Shown: piece by piece, positions 6,923-14,668 of the stretch
How the letters are laid out: the number at the start of each line of letters is the position of its first letter
Numbering within the stretch: the first letter of the stretch is position 1
NCBI GenBank assembly: GCA_964431205.1
Contig: CAYSIX010000055.1
Coordinates: 1 to 19,708, forward strand
Direction: 5' to 3'
Source of the DNA: CAYSIX01 sp964431205
Lineage (GTDB): Bacteria; Planctomycetota; Phycisphaerae; Phycisphaerales; Phycisphaeraceae
DNA length: 19,708 bases
Notes under the pieces: model-generated
Told to the model about the DNA's origin: nothing
The model's database searches: none
Seen by the model: the letters and a program-made list of their open reading frames with translations, nothing else
Made by a program: the position numbers and the translations under genes

Positions 6923-8348
6923 TCAGTCGCGATCGGGATCGACGTCGGCGTGGCGCGACTCGCCGAAAACCTGTTTCCACGACTGACTGACACCCTCGAA
7001 GCTGACGACGCGCGCCTCGGGTTCGGCGAGGGTGCCGGTGACCTTGACGGCGACGAGCTCATCCTTGAAAACGCGGAACACTTGCGAGATTGGGCCGAGA
7101 TTGGGCGCGCCGGGGTTGCGGGTGAGCATGGTCAGGTTGAGCCGATGGGTGGGGTAGTCGAGCCAGCCGGTGCCGGCCAGCTCGAGCGTCGGCGCCTGAA
7201 AGCTGAGGCGGTCGAAGAGGACGCGGTCGCCGGAAATGGAGAACCGCCCGGAGGCACGGTCGAACGCGCGATGAGCGGGCAGGCTGAAGTTGATCGCCTG
7301 GAGCATGGCCATGGCAAGGGGCTTGTCGAAGAGCGCGGCGTCCCGCACCTCGAAGGCGCCGCGGCCGACGCGTGAATCGGGTCGGCCGTGTTCGGCGTGC
7401 ACCTGCAATGACGCCGAGAGCAGGCCCGAGGCCTCGGCACGATCGGGTAGCTCGAAGGGCTCGGGGATGCCTTGGGTTTCGCTGCCGGCGGCCGCCGCTC
7501 TTTCGACGCGTGGCGCCAGCGGGTTCATGAACCGCTCGACCTCGACGTCGGAAAGGGTCAGGTCGAACTCGTAACGGCCCGGGCGACCGAGCTGGATGAT
7601 CCCGCGGCCCACCAGGGCGCCGTCGTAGATCGAGCCCACGAGCCGGTCGAGCACGAGCGCGTCGTGGGCGACCTCGGCCACGGGCTCGCCATCGACGCCC
7701 CCGGTGGTCGATAGCCGTGCCTCCAGCGGCTCGATCAGCCGATCCGCCACCCGCACACGCTCCGCGTTCAGGTTCAGCTCAAGGTGAGGCCAGGCGGCGC
7801 CCGCCCGGTCGCGCACCCGCACGTCCAGCCGTCCGTTCAGCTCCCTGATCGGCACCGCCAGCATCGCCGACGCGTCGGTCAGCTCGAGCGTCGCGTCGAC
7901 GGTCAGATCGGGTTCCCGGCTGGAGGTGCCGCCACGTTGCAGCCGGCCACGCACCACGCGATAGGCCCCGTCGAACTCCAACTCCTCCAGCATCTGGGTG
8001 AGCGCCGGCGGCAGCACCGCGCGGGTCGTGGGGCCGAAGCGGTCGGCCTCGGCGGTGAAGCTCAGATCGACGCTCACGGGCTCGGCCAGACGCACGTCGC
8101 CGCTCGCCTGCACCCGCCCTCCGTCGAACCGGCCGTGCACTGCCTCCAGCCGCATCCCCGCCGGATCCACCGCCACGCGCCCGTCCATGTCTGTCACGCG
8201 GATCCGCTGACCGTTGAGGTCGAACGCCAGCAGCTTCGGCCGGACCCGCAACGTGAAGTCTTCGCCCAACCGCGTCGGGTCGAAACCGTATGTCAGCTCG
8301 GCGTCAAACAGGCCCGTCGGCGAGAACCGCTCGAACAGGCGTCCCAGC
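6923..8348 (-). CDS. AsmA-like large envelope protein, C-terminal part (5' end lost in assembly gap)
   Basis: The frame resumes after the N-run with LGRLFERFSPTG and runs 474 residues to the TGA at 6923-6925. It is beta-rich with many short alternating hydrophobic strands, typical of the AsmA/TamB/YhdP superfamily of lipid-transport bridge proteins. The last part (GRFSISGDRVLFDRLSFQAP, then GTGWLDYPTHRLNLTML) matches the AsmA-type C-terminal module, in which the protein ends in short, repeated strands. The true gene continues upstream as the piece 8359-10740; any start inside this fragment, such as ATG 8455, is an artefact of the shifted frame. Such proteins are anchored in the inner membrane and are thought to help move phospholipids to the outer membrane; the planctomycete role is inferred. 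Confidence 0.82.
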
Positions 8349-8358
8349 NNNNNNNNNN
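8349..8358. other. Assembly gap (10 N) inside the AsmA-like gene
   Basis: Ten N interrupt the coding sequence. The upstream codons end exactly at 8359 and the downstream frame begins at 8347, leaving one known base (8348). Restoring one frame needs a gap length of 3n+2, so 10 is a placeholder and not the true distance. Confidence 0.98.
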
Positions 8359-10740
8359 CGGATGATCCGGCGACAGCAGGTCGAACAGGTCCCGCTCCAG
8401 GAGCACGTCTCTGGCGTCGAACCGCAGGTCGGCGTGGATCTGCTGCCGCGGCCACTCGGCCCGGCCCTCGATCGCCAGCGTGCTCGCCCCGCGGTGCCCC
8501 ATCAGCTCCTCGATCGCGACCCCGTCCCGCTCGATCCGGACTCGACCGGTCAGGTCGTCGATCGTGAACCGCCCGTCGTACGGCGTCGCCTCGACCCCCG
8601 CCACCGAGACGTCGAGCGTGAACCCGACCTCGCCCGACTCGATCTGGTACACCCGACCCTGCCCCTGCGCCGTCCCCCGCAGGTGCAGGTCGCGCACCCA
8701 GCGATCCTGCGGCTTGGGCAGCGACGCCAGCAACAGCTCGTCCAGCGGCATCGACATCCGTTCGATTTTCAGGTCCGGGATCAGGACCCCGTCCGGCGTG
8801 TGGTACACCGTGCCCTCGATCGCCCCGCTGGCGCCCGTGGGGCCGCGCAGCTCGACGCCCTCGACGCGCACCTGGCCCGGTGCGATCACGACCTGCCCGT
8901 CGACGGCGCGCAGCGGATACGGCCAGTGGTGGTACAAGGCCCGCAGGCCGGTCACGTCCATGGTGGTGGTGACGGCGTACTGCTTGTCGTCGCCTCGCGG
9001 CCGGTGGATCTCGATCACCGCACCCGGGCTCGTCCCGCCGAGTGAGAACGAGGGCGCGTGGGACGGCGGCAGATCGCTCGGGCCCGGCGGGGAATCTGTG
9101 GGTTCGTCCGTGTCCGGACGCAGCGTGCCCGCGGCGAACAGCCGCTGGAGCGCCTCCTGATCGAAGAACAGGTCGAGGGCCGCGCGGTGCTCCGGCTTCA
9201 TCGCCTCGCGCAGGTGCTCATCGATGGGCGCGTCGTCGACGACGATGCGCATATTGACCTCGGCGGCGCGGCCGGGGGGGTGGATGCGGCCGGTGACGTG
9301 CAGCCGTGCACCGGTGGGCCCGGTGGCGTCCAGGCCCTCGATGAGGACCTCGTCCTGTGTGAATCGCAGGACGCCTCTGATGTTGTGTGCCGGATAGGGG
9401 AACTTGTGGTAGGCGGCGCGGGCGTCGATGACGTCGACGCGACCATCGACGCGCACGGGGCCGTCGTAGGTGTCGCGGACCAGGTCCGCGCCGATCTGAA
9501 ACGTCCCCACGGCCCGAAAGCGGTCGTAGTGCTTCTTGATGACCGGCGGCAGTATGTCGAGCAGCTCGGGGTCCTCGGAGACGCGGAACGGCGCGGTCGC
9601 GGCGCGCAGGCGGAACGGCGCCTTGTCGTCGAGGCTGTCGATCGAGCCGTCGAGCGTGTAGCGGATGCCCTCGATCACGCCCGTCAGGTCCTGCACTTCG
9701 ATGCGATTGTTCGTGAGGATGAACCGGCCGGAGACGTCGGACATGCGTGAGGAGACGTCGGGCAGGGCGATGGCGTCGGCCGCCTGACGGAACGCCGGCA
9801 GCGTCAGCGCCGCGCCCTCGACGGCCAGGTGGGCGTAGTAGCCGGCGTCCGGACGATAGCCGACGCGAATCGTCGAGAACGTGCCCTGCGGTTCCAGGCG
9901 ATCCCACCACTGCCGCCAGCGCCGCAGCAGGAACCCACGCTGGGGCTGCTCAAAGGCGAACCGCGCCACCGACACCTCGAAGGTCTCGCCGATCAGGTTC
10001 ACGTCGCCGCTGATCACCGGGCCGGCGTTCCCGTCGTCGCTCTGCTGCCGCAAGACGAAGCGATACGCCCCCGGCTCCGCGGGGGATTCGATGAGCTTGC
10101 CCTCGACCTCGAGCGCGGCGAGGCGGCGATAGCTGTCCGGCCCATCGGTTTCGCCGAACACGATCCGCCCCTGACGCACGACCAGTTGCGGCAGCACCTT
10201 CGGCGGGTGCGGCGGCTCGGATGAAGAGTCGCCCGTCAGCAGCTTCTCGGCGGTGTACCGGCCCGTCGGCACCTCCTCGATCAGGTGAAACACCGGCTCC
10301 ACCAGCACGACCGACCGCGGCATGAACTGGCCCGCGAAGATCGCGCCCGGGTCCGCCTCGACCACCACCCGCCCGATCTCGAGCACCCTCCCGGCCTCGC
10401 CCGCACCCCGCTCGAGCGACAGCCGCACCCCGCGCAGCGCCAGCTCGCCCCGCCACGACAGGCTCGCGGACTCGATCTCCACGACGCCGCCGGTCCAACG
10501 CTGGATCAGCGAGCCGGCCAGCGCCGAGAGCTGCGCCGGACGCGTCACCACGTACCCGCCCGCTGCCAGGAGCACCACCACGCCGAGCAGCCCGCAGGCG
10601 ATCAGCCGCAGCCACGGTCGGCGATGGCGACGTTCAGCCGGCGGGTCGGCCGGACCGGGCGTGGTCTGTGGCGTGGACGACAAGGCAGCCCTCGATCTTG
10701 CGCTTTTTAACTGAATCTGGCGGGGACTCGCTCGGCACAT
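8359..10740 (-). CDS. AsmA-like large envelope protein, N-terminal part (3' end lost in assembly gap)
   Basis: 794 residues are visible from ATG 10740 to the gap. A cytoplasmic basic tail is followed by one membrane helix (about 43-66) and then the AsmA-type start VEIESASLSWRGELALRGVRL. The rest is repetitive beta structure with an internal duplication around AAYHKFPYP and ALYHHWPYP. TTG 10683, with GAGGG five bases before it, is a plausible alternative start that would shorten the tail by 19 residues; ATG 10740 has no ribosome binding site. The frame is open further upstream but enters the divergent gene. Together with the downstream piece the protein exceeds 1,268 residues, large for AsmA and nearer to YhdP. 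Function in the family: inner-membrane-anchored lipid transfer or outer-membrane homeostasis. Confidence 0.82.
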
Positions 10741-10831
10741 TGTAGCGCCGCGGCCCGACCCCGCCACTTCCGCTATCCTGCTATCGTCGCACGACCGATT
10801 CGGCTGATCACGACCGCAGGAGCCCACCCTC

Positions 10832-11194
10832 ATGACCGAGACCGAGAAGCCGACCATTCAGTTCGACGATTTCGCCCGCCTGGACCTGCGGGTCGCGACG
10901 ATCCTCCGGGCCGAGCCGCACCCCAACGCCGACCGCCTGCTGAAGCTCCAGATCGACTTGAACGGTGAACAGAGGCAGATCTGCGCCGGGATCCGGGCGT
11001 ATTGCGAGCCCGAGACGCTGGTCGGCCGGCAGATCGTCGTGGTGGCGAACCTGGCGCCGCGCAAGATCCGGGGCGAGCAGTCCAACGGGATGCTCCTGGC
11101 CGCGAGCGTGACCGATGGCGACAGCGACGAGGTCCGGGACGTGGTGCTGTTGGGGCCCGCCAGGGCGGTGCCGGCCGGCTCCGTGGTCGGTTGA
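10832..11194 (+). CDS. Stand-alone tRNA-binding OB-fold protein, MetRS beta / Trbp111 type
   Basis: The 120-residue protein begins at ATG 10832 with AGGAG nine bases upstream. It shows the tRNA-binding domain signatures: FDDFARLDLRVATILRAEPH, NADRLLKLQIDL, ICAGIRAYCEPETLVGRQIV and NLAPRKIRGEQSNGMLLAAS. This is the domain found at the C-terminus of many methionyl-tRNA synthetases (often annotated metG subunit beta), and as free dimers in Trbp111 and CsaA. Length fits the free form. No catalytic MetRS gene is next to it, so it may act in trans with a synthetase encoded elsewhere or as a general tRNA-binding or chaperone factor. It is divergent from the AsmA-like gene and convergent with the PpiD-like gene. 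Confidence 0.88.
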   Translation: MTETEKPTIQFDDFARLDLRVATILRAEPHPNADRLLKLQIDLNGEQRQICAGIRAYCEPETLVGRQIVVVANLAPRKIRGEQSNGMLLAASVTDGDSDEVRDVVLLGPARAVPAGSVVG

Positions 11195-11245
11195 ATCCAC
11201 GCGCCCGATCGGGTCAGGCGTCGCGACCTCGGGCCGGTTCGAGCC

Positions 11246-13261
11246 TCAGAACGACGCCCCCGCGGGCTCCGCGGTCACTTCGGCGGCGTCCGGCTGGTCT
11301 TCTTCGTCCAGTTCGAACCCCACTCGGGCGGCCAACGCTTCAAGCGACAACGGCTCGGTGGGCGTTTGTGGCCAGAGCGTCTGGCTCACGTACGCCATCA
11401 GCATCCGCCGCGACTGATCGGAGACGGCCTCGCGGTACTCCTGGGCGGTCATCGGCTGGTAGTCGGTGATCTCGTAGACAACCATCCCCAGCCGCTCGTC
11501 GAGCGCCACGACGCCGATCCGCTCGTCCTGCGGTGCCGCCGCGATGCCGCCGTCGCCGTGCAGCCGCTCGGCCTGCTCGAACACCGTGTCGATGAACGCC
11601 TCGCTCACCCCCACGCCCGCGACATACGGCACCTGCAGTTGAGACTGGGTCAGGATGAACTCCCGGCGGCGCGTCGGCGGCATCTCGATCACCGACGCGT
11701 CGGCCTGCTCGGCGACGGCGGTCAGCCCCTCGGCCAGCGCCCGCTCGCGCCACGCCGCCTTCTCCTCACGCAGACGCTCGTACGCCGCCAGCGCCCGCGC
11801 GTCCCGCTCGACACGCTCACGCACCAAATCCAGCGAGTCGGGCACGCGGCTCGGTTCCGCCGCCGTCAGCCGAAACACGTAACGCGATCCGTCGGCACCG
11901 CGCAGCACGTCGCTGGGCAGGCCCACCTGCAGCCGTCGCAGCAGCAGCGGGTTGTCCGACGGCGGCTCCAGCTCCCGGGCGCTCATCACGTACTGGTAAA
12001 ATGAGACGTTCGGCTGCGGCGCCAGCACCGCCCGCCCGATGCCCGTCAGGTCGGGCAGCTCCTCCGCCGGCACCCAACGCTCGTTCACTCGCTCGATTCG
12101 CGGCCGCACGCCGTATTGCTCCTCGATCCGTTCCGCCACGACCCGAAGCGGAGGCGGCTCGAAATCGCCCGGGATCACCTTGTAGCCGTTCATCTCCGCC
12201 AGCCGTCGCGTGGCGGGGTCGGTCAGCAGCAGGCTTCGCAGTTCGCCGGCGATTCGGCCGGCCAATGCGGTGGCCTTCTCGTGCCGCAGCAACTCGAACA
12301 CACGCGCCCGGACCTCCTCGTACGGCCGAGGTGCCGGCACCGTCTCCACCCCCTCGATCTGCGATCGCTCGTCTTCAGACCGCGTGAACTCTTCGGGGTG
12401 CTCATCGTAATACTGCAGCGCCTCGGCCTCGCTGACCTCGACCACGTTCCGCACGTCGCTGATCGGAATCGTCACGTACTCGATCTTCACGCGGTCGGGC
12501 AGCCGGTACCCGAAGCCGTACGGCTCACCCCCGCCCTCGGGCACGTCGCGATAGCGCTCGAACAGCTCCTGAAGCGTCTGCTCGTCCGGGTCGGGCACGT
12601 CGTCGTGGTACCGGCGGCTGTCGATGAACACGAGCCGACCACTGACGACGGCGCGTTGCTTGCTCAGGAAGTTGAGCACCATCGGTTCGCTGAGGCGGGG
12701 CAGGCCATACCACAGGCTCTCGCCGGCGCGGAAGCTCAACCAGTCGCCCTGCTGGTGGCTGCGAATCGCGGTCAGGAGAAACTGAAGCCGCTCGATGGGG
12801 TCCATGTGCACCTGGCCGAGCATCAGCTCCCGGTAGGCCTGCACGGTGAGCCAGTTTCGTATGGCGAGGCGCACGCGCTCGTCGGAGGTGCCGAAGCGTC
12901 GAGCCAGGACGGCCACGTCGTCGTCGCGTACGCCCAGGGCATTGCTCAGGACGATGGTGGCGGCGGTGTCGCTGGCCGAGAGGCCCAGGTGCCGCGCGTC
13001 CTCCAGCGCCAGCAGCCAGGCGAGCGGGTCATCGCCGAGCAGGGGGTCGGGCAGGTTGAGCGCTTCGAGGATCTGCAGGTCCTCGCCGGCGCGGAGTTGA
13101 TCGGCTCGGGTCAGCTCCCGGCCGTGGGCTTTGCCGATCGGCTGGTCCATCGGGCTGGGCATGAACATGCTCATGACCGGCTGAATGAGGAAAGCGATCA
13201 TGAGCAGGGATGCTCCGACCGCGAGGATGTACTTGTTGTACATGCGGAAGAACTTGAGCAC
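11246..13261 (-). CDS. PpiD/SurA-like membrane-anchored periplasmic chaperone without a visible rotamase domain
   Basis: The product has 671 residues from GTG 13261, with GGAG eight bases upstream. The N-terminus MLKFFRMYNKYILAVGASLL with one membrane helix (about 11-33) is like the anchor of PpiD. The next 180 residues are helical, as in the SurA/PpiD N-domain. A segment VKIEYVTIPISDV followed by a helix with YYDEHPEEF (near 255-295) is the PpiD-style hinge that normally precedes the parvulin domain; a second such region comes later. I do not see the parvulin signature (the GGDLG / FsFGxVV-like strands), so peptidyl-prolyl isomerase activity is doubtful and a pure chaperone role is likelier. 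It would sit in the inner membrane facing the periplasm and assist exported proteins. Divergent from prfB; convergent with the tRNA-binding protein, 51 bases between stops. Confidence 0.78.
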   Translation of the reverse strand: MLKFFRMYNKYILAVGASLLMIAFLIQPVMSMFMPSPMDQPIGKAHGRELTRADQLRAGEDLQILEALNLPDPLLGDDPLAWLLALEDARHLGLSASDTAATIVLSNALGVRDDDVAVLARRFGTSDERVRLAIRNWLTVQAYRELMLGQVHMDPIERLQFLLTAIRSHQQGDWLSFRAGESLWYGLPRLSEPMVLNFLSKQRAVVSGRLVFIDSRRYHDDVPDPDEQTLQELFERYRDVPEGGGEPYGFGYRLPDRVKIEYVTIPISDVRNVVEVSEAEALQYYDEHPEEFTRSEDERSQIEGVETVPAPRPYEEVRARVFELLRHEKATALAGRIAGELRSLLLTDPATRRLAEMNGYKVIPGDFEPPPLRVVAERIEEQYGVRPRIERVNERWVPAEELPDLTGIGRAVLAPQPNVSFYQYVMSARELEPPSDNPLLLRRLQVGLPSDVLRGADGSRYVFRLTAAEPSRVPDSLDLVRERVERDARALAAYERLREEKAAWRERALAEGLTAVAEQADASVIEMPPTRRREFILTQSQLQVPYVAGVGVSEAFIDTVFEQAERLHGDGGIAAAPQDERIGVVALDERLGMVVYEITDYQPMTAQEYREAVSDQSRRMLMAYVSQTLWPQTPTEPLSLEALAARVGFELDEEDQPDAAEVTAEPAGASF

Positions 13262-13290
13262 GGTGTCGTCTCCGAGGGGTCAAAGTCGCG

Positions 13291-13296
13291 AGTATA
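13291..13296 (-). promoter_or_regulatory. Possible -10 element of the PpiD-like gene
   Basis: TATACT on the minus strand, 29 bases before the GTG start, which leaves room for a short leader with the GGAG site. No good -35 hexamer is seen at 16-18 bases upstream. Confidence 0.4.
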
Positions 13297-13332
13297 ACCG
13301 CGGTCGGGTGCGAACGCCGGGACCGCCCGGGG

Positions 13333-13360
13333 TTGTCCGGCGCCGGACGAACGATACAAT
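13333..13360 (+). promoter_or_regulatory. Probable sigma-70 promoter of prfB
   Basis: TTGTCC (13333-13338), 16 bases, TACAAT (13355-13360). The -10 differs from TATAAT at one base. Transcription would begin near 13367, only about two bases before ATG 13369, which has no ribosome binding site; the mRNA may be leaderless. Confidence 0.55.
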
Positions 13361-13368
13361 CCCGCGCC

Positions 13369-14500
13369 ATGACGACGTTTACACCCCAGCACGACAACAT
13401 CCCATCGACGCTCGATGAGTACGAGGCGCGGATTTTAACGATCCGTGACTCTCTTTAACGCCGATCAGAAGGCTTCCCGACTCAAGCAGCTCGAACGACA
13501 GATGGCCGAACCGACCTTCTGGGACGAGCCCGACAAGGCCCAGGAGGTCGTCGCCGAGCTGAAGTCGCTCAAGGCCCAGCTCGATCCGCTGCGAACTGCC
13601 CAGCAGAAGATCGAGGACGCCAAGCTGCTCTGGGAGATGGCTATCGAGGCCGAGGACGAGGAGTCCAAGCGCGAGGTCGACGAGCAGATCGACAGCCTGC
13701 AGAAGGAGCTCGATCGGCTCGAGACGGTCTCGCTGCTGTCCGGCAAGTACGACGCGCGCAACTGTTACCTGTCGATCTACTCCCGCGAGGGCGGCACCGA
13801 GGCCCAGGACTGGACCGAGATGCTGATGCGCATGTACCTCTACTATTGCGAGCGTCGCGGCTGGGACGTCAGCGAGGTGGACAAAACGATCGGCGAGGAG
13901 GCCGGGCTCAAGGACGTGACGCTCTACATCAAGGGCCCGATGGCGTACGGCTACCTGTCGGCCGAGCGCGGGACGCACCGCCTGGCCCGGGTCTCGCCGT
14001 TCAACGCACAGGGCAAGCGGCAGACCAGCTTCGCCGCGGTGGACGTCGTGCCCGAGTTCAGGGACGACGGAGGCGTCCAGATCGACGAGGGCGACCTGGA
14101 GGTAACCGCTTTCGCCCGCAGCTCCGGCCCGGGGGGGCAGAACGTCAACAAGGTCGCCACCGCCATCCGCATGGTCCACAAGCCCACCGGCCTGATGGTC
14201 GTCTGCTCGGTGCACAAGAGCCAGGAGCAGAACCGCCGCCAGGCCCTGGCCATCCTGCGCGGCAAGCTCGAGCTACTCGAGGAGCAGAAGCGGGAGCAGG
14301 AGCGGCTCGACGCCGCCGGTGGCAAGCTCGACATGGGCTGGGGGACCCAGATCCGCAGCTACGTGCTCTACGACAACCGCGTCAAGGACCACCGCACCGG
14401 TTTCGAGGTCGGCAACCCCCAGACGGTGCTCGACGGGGCGCTCGACGGCTTCATCGAGGCGGAGCTGCGCCGCCGGGCCAAGCAACGAAGCAAGCGGTAA
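13369..14500 (+). CDS. prfB: Peptide chain release factor 2, expressed by +1 programmed frameshift
   Basis: The coding path is 13369-13455 joined to 13457-14500, giving 376 residues, the usual RF2 length. The zero frame gives 29 residues ending IRDSL at CTT 13453-13455, then TAA. Skipping base 13456 continues as NADQKASRLKQLERQMAEP. The joint product aligns with Bacillus RF2 (RGSL|DLESKEARIAEL, from memory) without a gap, so both frames are coding. Domain landmarks fit: FWDEPDKAQ, the SPF stop-recognition tripeptide at about 209-211 and the catalytic GGQ in SGPGGQNVNK at about 255-257. RF2 releases peptides at UGA and UAA. GTG 13445 in the second frame lacks a ribosome binding site and would lose the conserved N-terminal helix. 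The slip-site stop is UAA, not UGA, and no AGGGGG stimulator is present. Confidence 0.9.
13453..13459 (+). promoter_or_regulatory. prfB: RF2 +1 frameshift site CTT-TAA-C
   Basis: CTT in the P site slips forward to TTT over the in-frame TAA, and AAC is read next. The textbook site is CTT-TGA-C with AGGGGG three bases upstream. Here the six bases at that distance are CGTGAC; only GTGA could pair with the 16S tail. Confidence 0.82.
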
Positions 14501-14668
14501 TCGCACGGGCGCGCCGTGTCACGACCCCGCGCGCAAGGCGTGGGCCGCTCGGCCGGGTCGGCTGAATCCGGGTCCGCTGAAGTTGTCTTGCCCATCCGGT
14601 CGATAACGAACAGGCCGAGTTCTCGGACCGAGGTAGCGGTCTGCGCGGCGTCAAGCCAGGGATTCCCG
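14501..14668 (+). other. Intergenic stretch between prfB and the TPR gene
   Basis: A 5-bp hairpin (CACGG 14504-14508, CCGTG 14514-14518) follows prfB directly but has no T-run. No convincing promoter is seen. The frame of the TPR gene is open through here from 14516, but composition and the ATG at 14669 argue against coding. Confidence 0.4.

Noticed and set aside
6001..6990. 329-residue plus-strand frame over bioD
   Set aside because: Gly/Arg low-complexity product in a shifted frame of bioD; extends into the convergent gene.
8290..9045. Plus-strand frames across the N-gap
   Set aside because: Antisense to the AsmA-like gene and reads through unknown bases.
10772..10787. GCTATC repeated eight bases apart in the divergent intergenic region at 10741-10831
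   Set aside because: Only two short copies; no promoter spacing or known motif fits.
11204..11213. CCCGATCGGG palindrome between convergent genes as a terminator
   Set aside because: No loop and no T-run; a ten-base self-palindrome is not notable in GC-rich DNA.
12116..13297. 393-residue plus-strand frame opposite the PpiD-like gene
   Set aside because: His/Gln/Val-rich composition typical of an antisense shadow; no ribosome binding site.
13445..14500. prfB starting at GTG 13445 without frameshift
   Set aside because: No ribosome binding site, and the conserved RF2 N-terminal helix is encoded in the zero frame right up to the slip site.
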